Shown here piece after piece: positions 10,801 to 24,300 of a stretch of DNA of 64,000 nt. The position numbers and the translations under genes were made by a program. Numbering within the stretch: position 1 is the first letter of the stretch; the number at the start of each line of letters is the position of its first letter. The stretch spans positions 67,045,646 through 67,109,645 of the forward strand of contig OX104127.1 of NCBI GenBank assembly GCA_944470555.2, in the 5' to 3' direction. The stretch is from Heterobilharzia americana. Lineage: Eukaryota; Platyhelminthes; Trematoda; Strigeidida; Schistosomatidae. A model generated the notes under the pieces. The model worked only from the letters and a program-made list of their open reading frames with translations. It had not been told where the DNA came from and ran no database searches.

Positions 10801-13800
10801 AGGTAATTTGAGCATAAATCAGACATAAAAGAGAAGATGTATATATTTTTCGTCATCTTTCAAGTCTCAAATATTTTCAGTGGTCTCCGTTTATTGTTTC
10901 TCTCTCCTCTTAAAAGCCAATAATTACCCTAGTACCACCGTTTCCTTATCCATTTCGTTTTTCAAAGCCTTTCTCAACTTGAAATGAACCAATTCTGTCT
11001 TGGGTTCTACGTTAATTTATTCCTCTACTGTTATATATTGGTATCTGAATTATCTTTTTCTTCAGACAATTTCTTAAGTTGTTGCTCTTAAACCTTATTT
11101 GCATAACATTGCAGTTAACCTTTTGTTCCAACTTTCAAACTTAAGTCTAAATACATGATTTCTAGACCAATAGTATTATTTTATACATACATCAAAACTC
11201 TTCTCTAATCTAATCAGTGATTTACCACCGAAAATTATTGCTTCCTTTTAAATTTTGCAATAATCAGTCAGAAATTATAAAATCCACCGAAGTTTTCAAC
11301 TATTTTTAGTAATGAGTGATTTTGCATTTAAAGTGGTAATTACCGGATGACGTCTTCGATTCTTCCTTTGAAGGTGTATGAATAAATTTTGACTCTCGTC
11401 AGCTTGTGTATAGTTCGAACCAAAGCCTTAAAATACAATTAGTTTACGTTGTTTTCCTGTTCACTGATGTATAATTCATGACTATATCCAAATACATGAA
11501 GGAGAAATTGATAGATAGACTTATTTTTCTTCCCTTGGAATCCTAGTGAAACATACGGCTTCACAACAACGTCTCCATTTCACTCCCCTCACTACAGTCT
11601 TTTCAATCTGGATCCAACACTGCCCACAAGCTTTCATTTCTTAATCACATCATCTCCGTCATGTCACCCTCAGCTACGATGCCCAACTCGTCGTTTCCAA
11701 TTTGGATTCCAATCGAGAGCCTGACCCAGTGCATGATATCCCCGAATGGTCTGCTCAGTGTATGTCCAATCCGATCAATCTCCACTTTCTTCTGCATATT
11801 TGTTGGGTGATAGATTCCTAGTTGGCTCGTTGCAAGCCACAGTGACCTCCTTGTCGCTTATCTTTATTTTTCTGCTCGTCTGATCTTCAGTGTCAGTATC
11901 GAGTGAGCATAGACGGCAGCTGTTGATGATGTATGTCTGTAGTTTGTTGGAAATGCTTTTCGTGACACACCAAGCCTCTGAAGCATCACACAGAAACATC
12001 GACTTGACTGAATTGATGTTGAAAATCCAGATCTTGTTCACGCTTTATGTTGAGTGGAGTGCAGTGGATCTCCACACTGATTTCACATTCATGAAAATCT
12101 GTCTTGCCGTCATTCCGATCCTGGTTTCGACATCCTCATCTGTGCCGTCACCTGTAGTTGAAATGATGCTGCCTAGACTAGCATAGGTAGGTGGAAGAGA
12201 CTACTTCCTCTAAGTTTCTCCCATTAATGGTGATTGGTGCCTCTTGTTTTTGATGCTGTTGTTTGTTGGGTATCTTCATCACCTCCGTCTTCTCTGCATT
12301 CACTTGAAGTTCCGTTTTCGTTGCTCTACCTCTTCTGTCAACTTGTTAGTTTTCACCTGTAGATCTTTGAGTTTGTGCGACAAGACATTGGACATAAATC
12401 ATCATCGGTGGTGAAATGCAAATCTTGTTCTGGGGTCATTTCATCGGTCCATCCAGCGTATATTCATCTTTTCGCTCCTCACGCTTTATTGCATGATCCA
12501 GATGGATAGACTTAGATGGTATAAAATTTCAAAGCATTTTTCAAGTTAATTTGATGTATGTTATACAAATTTGAATGATATTGAGATCAATTCGTATTGA
12601 ATTCTTTCAAAAAAGATGTAATTAGGCCAAAAGAAACGCTATCACTTTGTGTTTGATACTGAGTAACTATAATAAAACAGTGACTATCATCTTTCTTATC
12701 AGTTCATACGAAATTTTGAGCACATATTGAGGATTTTATGTGATATGTAGCTTAAATAGACATAGTGAAACCATATTCTATAAATATGATTTGAGTATTA
12801 TTCACCTGATATTTTAAGAAACCCAGCTGCAGGATATTTCAGCTTAATAACAGATCCATAAGACATAATCAGCTTTTGATTATGCTCATAAGTACCGGAG
12901 GTTTGCTTGCTAAATCCATGAAGAAATTAAGTGGTAAATCAGTTGCAAACACCTTCGGAAATTTAATCAACAGACAGCTGAATTCCCAAGAAATTTTCTT
13001 AACGCAAACTTTTATGAAGATGGATTTTTTAAAATTATGCTTGCCATTTAACAATCAACATACTCGACAGAATGTTAAATGATAACTTTAAAGGCTAGAA
13101 ACTACCGGAATAACCAGCTAAGTTTCTTTGTATAGTAGTGGTGGATAGTAGGTAGCAGTGGAATTCACGATGCGCGTTTCGTCCTACTTAGGACTCGTCA
13201 GCCAGATGAACCTGCCTCCCAGTTAATGTTGTTCCTACGAGAACTTGAGCTCGGAACCGATCGCTTCAGATGCCAGAGCGTTATCCAATAGACCATCGAG
13301 TTGCGATAGCTATTTCCTGTGCGATGGGTATAGCTTCAATGTTGTGGTTTTTATTGTCCTGTCGTTGAATGGACCGAATCGATCGGTGTCTATTGTCATA
13401 TGGGATCCTGCGTGGATGCCTCCATATTGACTGTGTTAGAATTATACGTTAATGATGAATATATAAAGCTGATGGGTCTTAAATAGGAGGAAATGCGCAT
13501 GCTGGATTCCACTGCTAGCCACCATCCATCATTATCATATCATTAAAAACACAGGCGATTTCGAGGCACCCGTACAAGAACTCACATGCCAAAAGACACT
13601 GATCAGTTCGGTCCAGCCAACGACGGTATAATACAAGTAATAACACTAAGTGTCTTTATTTCATGTAAAATATTGCAACAGGAACAGTGAACGAAGGATA
13701 TGTTAGTATTTTTGGTCACTTCACTGTCAGTTTATGAGTTCACCTGCTCCTTTAGAGCTAGTTACATAGGCCATACTTCAGAGGACTTTATGCACTCAAG

Positions 13801-16800
13801 CTCGTGAACATGTACTAGATTGGTTAGATAAATGAATGACAAAGTACACGAACAGTAGAGTTAAGTCGTATTCAATAGGCAGTGCACATCAAATCACTTT
13901 AGTTTAGATCTTTCCTACGATAAGTCTTGTTTCTTTCAATCTACACAAAGGAGTATGACAACATTTCTTATCTATAGGAGCAATTGTAGACATCAACACC
14001 AGAAAGTCTGATCTATGCGTTCAGAAGAAATGTGTGCACCACAATAAGGTCAACACACACTTCATAAATTTTTCTGCCATAAATTTCGCATTTTGGTCTA
14101 TCCTACCATCTCATATGCTAATCTTTGACTTTGTTGCTCAGTTTCATAACAGTAGCCGTTTTCAGCTCTTACTCAACACTTCAGATTTATCATTTTCTTA
14201 CTTCTCCAACATATTTACATAACTTTTCCGGCCACTTGCTTATAAATCATCTCTGTCTAGTGACAATTCCCCCGTTTGCAAATGAAATACAAAAACCTAT
14301 ATGGTCATTTCAACAGTTGGTAGGGTGACCTTGGTAATCCCTAATATTAATTAATGTAAGCAGTTCCTTAAAAATGATCCCCTTTAAAAGTAAACAAAAG
14401 AACGAACATGATGGCAGAATGATGTGTAGTGTAAAACACCGAATTAACGTTGACTGAGCTTTTTATGATCCTCGACTTCCTGATTGTCCAGCTCATGATC
14501 TGGTTTAGTAAAGCAGAACCATTTTTACTGACTAACTATGTGAAATGTTTGAATAATAACTGTTGAGATCGCTGTCCAAAACTGTATAGTTCCTATAGGC
14601 AACAAAGTTCTGCGTCTATATTCATCATTTAGTGTAGAAACGTATTATTACGGCTAGGGAAATCCGAAACTAAAACAGTATCATACCGTTTACTTTGACG
14701 AGTTGTGGGATTTGAGAAAGGTTTAAAAATTAACCTGACTGACATGCTTACGAAAGGTCAGAGACTGACGAAATGATTGAAAGCGACTCACTGAAGATTA
14801 ATTATGACCTAAAATTCAGTTTTGTTGAGTCAGGAGTTTCAAAGTTTCATCAAAACCTCACACGACTTCCTTGAGTTATGCTTTATAATTTATAGAAAGA
14901 AAATGGTTCACAAACAGATGCTCGCTTGGTTATTTGTTGTATAGGTTAATATCTGACTAGCTCCACAGAAAGAAAACGCTTTTGCCTGAATAACAGAATT
15001 ATTGCAAGCCTACTATCGAGAATAATTGGATCTTCTCACAAAGCGCTAAATAGGTTACATGACTAAAGTTAGTGTTTTGAAAATGGCTTACTTCGGGTTG
15101 ATGTGTGTATTCATTGTAAGGCATCGAATAACTGATTTACTTAATCCTTCAGAAATGCAAAACTGAGCAGTCATCTGTTTATGATAAGAATTAGCTACCC
15201 TAAGTTATCTGAACAGATAGTTTCAGTAGCTACTAATGTTTGTCAACTGAAAATCTGTCATAATTATAATTTCCTTCATACTAGAGGATATCGGAAATGG
15301 CTTTCTTCAATTTTCTCAGAAATAATAATTAGTTAGAGGGTCTCATTACACTGTATCCACGTAACTTCACTGGATATTTTTCTAAAGACAACCGTCTCAC
15401 TGGTTAGATCAAAAGCAATGAAATTGTAGACAGTGATCACTTACTTACCAGCTATTTTAGTTTCAGAACAGTGAGTGCCTCTCACTTTATATCAGTTATT
15501 GAATTGTTTCTGTAAACTGCTTGTTTCCATGAAAATTATTACTTCCGTTCACGAAAGTAGATGTAATTAAGACTTTATTCTTTATCTCAACAGGACAACC
15601 AGGTGTTCCAGGTCAGAAAGGCTCCTCTGGTCCTGCTGGACCACCTGGACCTCCAGGTCCAATCAAAGTTTTAGATATGAGTGAAGGTTACTATCGATTC
15701 GAGGACACACCTAGAGTTAGACGTAGTATTTCAGATGCTTTAAACTTGAATTCACATTATTCAAAACAAGATCCAGGTGAGCCATAAGTTTTTATGTATA
15801 ATTTTGTAATATCTCTAACAAGATGCCATTTATTATTCGTGCCGATTTACAAGTGATCCCACTGACCTTTTTAACAATTATCATTAGTGCATTACGTCAT
15901 CAATATTTACTATTATTGGACCAATATTTATAATGTTGAAACTGCAAAGTATATTTCTTTAACCACACTAATAGGATCTAGGTGGTGTAAAGACTCATAA
16001 ATCTGGACCATTTTTTATCTCGATCACAAAGATTCTTTTTAATAAATAAAATAGTCTTAAATGCTGAAACAGATCAAATGAGAGGACATTACTTTACTGA
16101 AGGTATTATAAAAGATTTTTGAAAATCTTTTATGATTAGTATGAACTTCGAAGATTTTACAATAATTCAAGGTTACAAGTTGGATCAGTGACCTTGACGT
16201 TTAACCATTTGCTTTCATTGAGCTTCGAAATACATACAGCTAAACTGATTCCAGTTTTTTAGTTTACATACTCTTTCCAAAGGTCGCTTGAAAGTTATTT
16301 TACGTTCTTTAAGATCAACATCACTTGGTATATCCTAAAGGACCTGACAAATTTATACGCAAACCAGCATTACGACTCATCGCCCCTTATAACCAATTTA
16401 CACAGTATACAAATAATGATAAAAAAGACAAAGCCAAGCAATTAATAGGGTGGATGACAATTTGATTGTTAAGTATTCTTATGGTTGACTGACTACATAC
16501 TTCAGTTTCAACTACATCCACAAGTAATTTTGCTCTTGGTAGTCACTCTATGTAGGTATGCAGGCACAAATGGCTGAATCATATCCTCTTGGTTTTTTCA
16601 ATGGATAAGGAAAGTGCACAGTAGCACTTGTTGTTTTATTCAGATGAATCTGTTTTCGTCACAGTTACGTGGACGATGTCTCCTAGTTTAACAATCATGA
16701 GTTCATGAGCTGTGATTCATTCTGTACAATGGTATATATCCGAAATCATTACTCACTTTTGGTTTGTTAAATACTTCTAACATCTGATACACACCTAACA

Positions 16801-19800
16801 GTTTAAGATTTATATCTTAAATGGTATGATAACGAGGCCATATCATATTTATTGTGTCAGTGCTCCAGAAGAATCCCTTTTCGGTTGGTGGGAACGTTAT
16901 TAATATTGTTAATATGTTAGGAAATTATTAAGTATGAAGTTTCATTTTGTAATTGTATGCACTGCATTCCTGTTTGATGAATAATACATTCGTTAGACAA
17001 CCATTTGCATTACCATAATCAATAAATAGTATCTACATAAAAGAAGACATAAACATGCTGTTTAGAAAATAGTAATAAACCTATGTGACTTGATTTCATT
17101 GTTTTTGAATCGTTGCAAAAGACTTCTTTTGAAATAAATCAGTTGATTCATAAACTTTCAAACTGGAGAACAATCTCATGCGCGCTAATGACTTACTCCT
17201 AGATGAACTTCTTGAAGTTCTAGGCGGCAGCTGTAGGCTATGGAGTCAAAGAAGTTAAGTATGAAGAAACATTATTATTATTATGATTATTATTTGTTCT
17301 ATGGGTTCCTAGTGAAACATACGGCTTCACAACAACGTCTCCATTTCACTCCCCTCACTACAGTCTTTTCAATCTGGATCCAACACTGCCCACAAGCTTT
17401 CATTTCTTAATCACATCATCTCCGTCATGTCACCCTCAGCTACGATGCCCAACTCGTCGTTTCCAATTTGGATTCCAATCGAGAGCCTGACCCAGTGCAT
17501 GATATCCCCGAATGGTCTGCTCAGTGTATGTCCAATCCGATCAATCTCCACTTTCTTCTGCATATTTGTTGGGTGATAGATTCCTAGTTGGCTCGTTGCA
17601 AGCCACAGTGACCTCCTTGTCGCTTATCTTTATTTTTCTGCTCGTCTGATCTTCAGTGTCAGTATCGAGTGAGCATAGACGGCAGCTGTTGATGATGTAT
17701 GTCTGTAGTTTGTTGGAAATGCTTTTCGTGACACACCAAGCCTCTGAAGCATCACACAGAAACATCGACTTGACTGAATTGATGTTGAAAATCCAGATCT
17801 TGTTCACGCTTTATGTTGAGTGGAGTGCAGTGGATCTCCACACTGATTTCACATTCATGAAAATCTGTCTTGCCGTCATTCCGATCCTGGTTTCGACATC
17901 CTCATCTGTGCCGTCACCTGTAGTTGAAATGATGCTGCCTAGACTAGCATAGGTAGGTGGAAGAGACTACTTCCTCTAAGTTTCTCCCATTAATGGTGAT
18001 TGGTGCCTCTTGTTTTTGATGCTGTTGTTTGTTGGGTATCTTCATCACCTCCGTCTTCTCTGCATTCACTTGAAGTTCCGTTTTCGTTGCTCTACCTCTT
18101 CTGTCAACTTGTTAGTTTTCACCTGTAGATCTTTGAGTTTGTGCGACAAGACATTGGACATAAATCATCATCGGTGGTGAAATGCAAATCTTGTTCTGGG
18201 GTCATTTCATCGGTCCATCCAGCGTATATTCATCTTTTCGCTCCTCATGGTTCGCTGCATGATCCAGTCCAGTCGACCACATTCTGGAAGATCATCCTGT
18301 CTTCTCTTTGAAGGCGTCACTGAGCTTCCCACTGTAAATCAGTTGGCATTTGGAGTCTTCATTTAGCCGTTGAATGTGGTTGATAGAGGTTTGTGGCACC
18401 AAAACCGCAGTGTTGAAGCAGCTGCCTGGCAAATTACTTCTCCGTCGAGGCCTTTTCAAAATCGATGAAGTCCAGGTAAAGTAGAGCGTTGGTTGCCATT
18501 CTACGCTCTGTTCTGTGATGATGCGTAGCGTTGCAATTTGATTTGCACATGATTTCTACTTCCTGAAGCCAGCCAGCTATCCTAGTCTGGTCAAAATTTT
18601 GAAGCTAGCGCATCCTTTAATCTCTGCAGCATGATGCGGTTTAGTATTTTGCTTAGGGTGGACAAGGGCATGATTCCACGCCAGTTCTCACAAAGACTTA
18701 GGTCTCCTTTTTTTGGGAGTTTGACAAGGTAGCGCTGCTTCCATTTCAATCATCGGGTACCTTCTCTTCCTTACTAACCTACTGCAACAGTGGTGTTAGC
18801 ATGTCCGCTGTTATCTCTGCTTCTGTTTTCAGTGCTTCTGGAGGAATTCCATCTGGTCCTGCTGATATCTCGCGTTTCGGAAACTTTATGACTTTCAGGA
18901 CTTCGGCTTTTGTCGCAGGGTTTGTGTTTACTGGTAATCCTGTGGCTGGGATGCTGGTAGTATTTTTGGATGAGTTGCAGGTGGTGGTGGCGGTCGATTC
19001 AAGAGTTTTTTGAAGTGGTCAGCTCACTGTTTTCTTTGTTTTTCCTCTTTGGTAACTAAGTTTTCTTCAAGCTGGAGCCATATTAAGGATTGGGACAAAA
19101 AGTCTTGACTAGGTAGCCAGTGTTAGCACGATCAAGCGGTAGTATGTCCCATGAATATTCACATGGTAGTCGGGCAAAATCCTTGGTGACTGAAGTGAAA
19201 TAAGAATCTGGTCATCAGATGGGCCTCTTATTTCAGTTGATAGAGCACCAGTTCGGAAACCTAGTGGTCGCTTGTTGGAGCCCAGCCCCTGTCCGAATTT
19301 TCATTTCACCTTCATTTCTCGTCCAGTATGTATCAAGAAATGACAAAAGTTGCAAGCCCTGAGCTATCCAATTTCAGATCAATGTCTAAGTAATAACATG
19401 CTTTCCTTGCTGTCACATGGTTTCCGTTCGTTCTATCATGGGGTCTTAGATGAGTGCTAGTGAGGAGTCACAGCTTAAAAGAAAACAGTTGTCGAGTGCA
19501 TTCTAGCCTCCAATAATTCTGTCTCTTCCATAACTTTACGGTGAATGTCTATTTAAAAATAATCCATTCTTCATAAATCTTCTAAATCAAATATTTCTGT
19601 TAATGATTAGACTGCGTTACTAAACACCCCATCAAAGGATAAACTATTTCATGTAACATGAAAAAGACTCGAATTTTTTTTATCTATGCACTTTATTCAT
19701 TTGCTTTGCAGTCATTTTTGATACGATAGGTCAAATTTTGTGACTAAGAATATTTCAGTTCCCGAAGTAAATTACTGTCGGGGTTCGCAGTTTCTTGTGC

Positions 19801-21296
19801 CCCAGATGGTGTTGCCTTTATCTTCAAAAAGAAATTTGACAGACAACTTCTTCGATCATTTTTATCTTTTTGGGAATCAATCTCATATATATATATGTAA
19901 AGCCTGAGAAACTAATGACACCTTTTTATATCATTATGGTCAACTTCTAACAACATTATTGTACAAAATTTAGATGAAAGTATCACACCGAACACGCTAC
20001 CATCAGTCGGTGCAGTTCTACGACGTATATATGCAAGAATTGAAAGTTTGGAGGCGTCTATGAATAGTTTTGAACGTCCTATGGGTACACAACAAAATCC
20101 AGCTAGACACTGTCGTGATATATTTGAAGCAGCCGAGTTTCCAGAGACTTTAAAATCTGGTGTTTACTGGATTGATCCAAATCTTGGCTCTCCAACTGAT
20201 GCCTTTATAGTTGAGTGCAGATTTCAGAATAAAGGAAATGTTGCAGAAACATGTATCAAACCAACTGAAGATACTAAAACAGTAAGCATATTTGTATTCT
20301 GGGAGAATATTTATAGTTCAGGTAGATTAACTCAGTGAAGTGGCATTTTTTAAACTAGACGGTTTATTAGCGAAGCTTTTATTTCTTTTATAGGCAGCAT
20401 CATTAGCACTAGCTTCATCATGAAGTGTATTGTCAGGATTTCTCCATGAGTGGTTCGGTAACCTGTCCCGATGATAAGCACACATCACTTAGTTATGAAA
20501 AGCTACTGAACCACTTACTCAAACATTTTGATAGCTTATCAGACATTGCTGTTAGTTCTAATGACATTGACTGGAAGGATATTAAAAGTCAAACAATGAA
20601 GCATTCAAGCCCATAGAAAGCAGTAACACCAAAAAGATTTGTATGCATCTAAATATTAATTAGCAACCAGAAGGTTTTCTTGAGAAACGTGTCAACTAAC
20701 GCTTCGCTTCAGATGGATTTAAATATTGTACAAGAGGAATAAAACAATCTTCTGCAAACTGTTTTTATTTGAGTAACGAGCTGTGACTGCGGAACACGAA
20801 AGTCCGAGGCTCAATCCCCACAGAGATCATGAGGTGCGTACTGCTGAGCAGTCTCCTACTAGGATGAAATAGCTTACCAGTCCTTCTAAATTTGCAGTGA
20901 TTGTCCAACTGAAGTCAGTCCTGGAGGAATATCAACCTAGCAGAAACACTTCTTCTTTTACGTTCAGCGTCTAACCTTTTCTTGTTACTTTTGTCAAGGT
21001 AAAACTTGCATGTTCATCTCCCAATGTTCTAAAGATTATGCATGAAAATAAATCTTTACTTCATTTGGTAAAAGTCGTAGTCCCGTCTCATCATTTCTTT
21101 GACAGTAAGAAGCGCCAAAAACGTAATGATTCCATTCCAATAGTACATCAAGATAATTATCTAAAGTACTATGGAAAATTTTATCTTCGTATAAAAGATA
21201 AAGTCACTTAAACCAAGAACAGAAAATTCCTATAGAAAGCCACAGAAAGGAAATTTAACAGACAAGGAAATCTGACTTCTCAAGATATCACATTAA

Positions 21297-21369
<73 letters not shown>

Positions 21370-24300
21370 GACGAGTAACTAATCCGATCCAATCAGATAA
21401 AATGTTACGTAACCAAAATGATAACCTAGAAGAGAAAGGTGTTGGAACTAAAATCGTTAGAAGTCATTGCGGTATAAGCTTGAAAATAACCCAGTCAACC
21501 CAACAGTAAGATAAGAACACTGAAAGGGGATAGTAGGGGACCAAATATCAATAAAAATAACAGTTGGAGATATGGGTGTAACGCTAAAGATTCTAAACAA
21601 CGTTTCTGCGCACAGACATCCGTTATCCATGTTCTTTGCATTATGAAGAATGTTTTCATAATACACTCTGTGTATCCGGCTGACTGTGGTTGAACTTTCG
21701 TCGAACAGAACTATCATCTTTCTTTAACAGACTTAATTATAACACCTAAAGATGGACACCAGTCTGCTAAGCAAAGTTGTTCCAAGTAGTCTGGTTGATT
21801 ATCAGTCAGTTGATTCCAGTCTTTCTGGTTTCAATTCATTCGAGTTCAGGCAAGAAGACCTAGCTGGGTGATAGTTGTGATGAAGAAATGACAGTCACAT
21901 CTCATAGTTAAATGAAAACTAAGCCAAAATGTTAGTGGGTGAAATCGTTTCAAGGCCTGATTAGCAGCTGGATCTGCGGTATAGGCAAGCTAAACTCTTA
22001 GAAGTTCATTTAAAGGAAACCGATTTGAATCCTGGCGTGACAATGGTTTTCTGTCTACTTTAGACATTAACCTTTGAAAATGAATGATGATATCGAAAGG
22101 AAAAGTTGCTTCACTGTTGCATCCTTTGTTCATTTGAATAAACCTCACTTCCAATAAATGAATTTCGAGCTAAGAAAAAGTCGTAAAAGCTAATCATATA
22201 TAACCATTCAAAAAACGGTTTTCCTATTCCAGTATCGGCTGTTTCTCACATCTATCGCAGTAAAAATCAGAAAAGCATCTAAATTATGTCGCATAGTGCT
22301 GTACTCGATTCCAGTTAAACCAGTTACGCACCAAACGCTTTAGTTGTCAACCACAGTCAACTACAACAATCCCAATAAGAGAACAAGTGCCCGGTTTAAT
22401 TTTGATGGTTTATCATTGGGTCATAAAAATATGCTTAACTTTTCCATTCGTCTTGACAACACCTTAGACTTTACATTTACAAATGAACCTGGTATATATG
22501 AAGCCCGTAAACGGGCTCGACTGCTAAATTCCGACCCCTGTATCGTTCATGTTTTGCCTAAAGTGTACGGAAAATTATACATGAAAGCTTTTGCATACCT
22601 CTCAAGGAAAGTTCAATACAGATGCTATTCACAAGAAAATATATTACGTTTGAGAAGCATGCTTATAGAAACGGACTGGGATATATTTGCTGATGAAGTT
22701 TTAGACAACACTATTGCCAATATCACAAGCTGCCTCAGATTCTGTCTCGATATCTGCTGCCCTACTGAAACAATTTACATCAGATTTGACAGACTTTCCT
22801 CTCCTCATCTCAAGAGGCTCCGGAGAGAAAAGGAAAGGTTGTATAAGGCGAGAGATCACCCTGGCGTTAAAAGGCTTAACTGTCTAATTAAGTCTGAAAT
22901 ACAACGTCTGAATACTATATGCAACCAGAAGTTCTTATCGTGTAAGAACTCTTCCAATATATACCGGTAAAAAACAGATGACAACACAAACTCGTTCGGA
23001 TGTCTGTGCGTTAAACAAGTCATTTATACGTCAGCAAGCTAATTTCACCCTTCCTAATGTTGAAAATCAAGTGGAAAGCTGCTTTCCAGGTTTCAATACA
23101 AATGATGCATTTAAATGTCTAAAGTCTTTGAATCCCTCCCAAAGCTTAGGTCCTGATGGTGTTTCTAGTGTCACATTTAGAAATGTGCAGATATTTTGTG
23201 TCATCCACTTACAGATATCGTCAATGTATCGTTCTCTAAATACATAATACCCACTGCTTGGAAGCAGATCAAAATTGTACCTGTGCCTAAGCCATCTTCT
23301 GGATCAGATGTTACTTTCCGACCCATCGCTATAACTTCCCCTTTTCTGAAGACAATGGAGAAATTACTTCTGCTTGTGATTGGACCTTCATTGATGGCCT
23401 TCAGAGATCCAAAACAGTTTGCTTACAAGCACCAGAGGAGTACTTTAGATACAGCTACTCTCTTGCATCATAATATTGTTTCTAGTCTTGACAAAGGTGT
23501 TAAGTATGTCCGTTGTGCCTTTTTGGATTACTCATCAGCCTTTGACTCTGTTCCTAGACCACTTTTGTTAAATAAGCTTGCCATAGCTCACACTGAGCCA
23601 TGGGTTACAAAATGGTTGCATTCTTATTTTTCTGAAAGGAAACAGTGCACCATTCATAAAGGAATGCGCTCCACTTCATGGCTTACTGAAGCTGGTGTGC
23701 CTCAAGGTGCTGTACTTTCTCCTTTTCTGTTTTCATTTTTTTGCACGATTTGTCTTATTCTGTTGAAACTAATTTTATCAAGTATGCTGATGACCTGACG
23801 ATTTCTATTCCAATAATCTCTTCTTTGGATTGCTCGAAATTAAATGAATTCTTGTCTGAAGTTGGTAAATGGTCTCTCTCAAATGGTCTCAAACTAAACC
23901 CTTCTAAATGTCAGACCGTTAATTTTAGCCTCAGGCGTAAACAAGACTTATGTGAGTTGCTTAAATCTCATGACGCCTGCTGCATCAATGGTATTTCTGC
24001 AGAAAGTAAATCGAGTGTGAACTATCTTGGGTTGCGTTTTACTTGTGACCTTTGTTGGTCGTCCCATATTTTATTGACTTGTAAAAAATCTTTCGTTTAA
24101 CTTATTACGTAAAGAAATTGAGGCTTTCTGGTATAACTCAACTGCTTCTTTTACAATTTATTAATTCCTGCATTTTACCTATCCTTCTATATTGTTCCCC
24201 ACTAATCTTTCCTGGTCTTCTTAAAAAGGACTATGTTATGTTGCGTAGGGCTTTGAAGACCGTCAGCAGGGTGAGTGGTGGGTCTCTGGCTCAACTGATT

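Larger units (their letters stand above)
13131..13640. repeat. Composite palindromic SINE with two opposed hammerheads
   Basis: From left to right: a hammerhead on the - strand (13151-13216), a tRNA-like segment on the - strand (about 13241-13310, with A-box-like TGGTCTATTGG and B-box-like GGTTCCGAGCTC), a left foldback arm (about 13348-13392), a second hammerhead-like sequence on the + strand (about 13455-13520) and a right arm (about 13588-13632). The arms pair imperfectly around the core GTCGTTG..TGGACCGAA / TTCGGTCCAGCCAACGAC. The layout matches the element at 28.7-29.1 kb. Confidence 0.7.
8747..15593 (+). other. Collagen intron (6.8 kb) carrying SINEs and an RTE fragment
   Basis: Intron between exons c and d. 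It contains a hammerhead-bearing SINE (about 9480-9800), a truncated RTE copy with a target duplication (11524-12500) and a composite SINE with two hammerhead sequences (13131-13640). The remaining sequence (8747-9480, 9800-11510, 12515-13130, 13640-15593) is AT-rich with no recognised gene. Confidence 0.8.

Noticed and set aside
22344..22970. A separate 208-residue host protein
   Set aside because: It is collinear with and directly upstream of the LINE reverse transcriptase pieces and ends at a stop before the RT fingers, so it belongs to the element.
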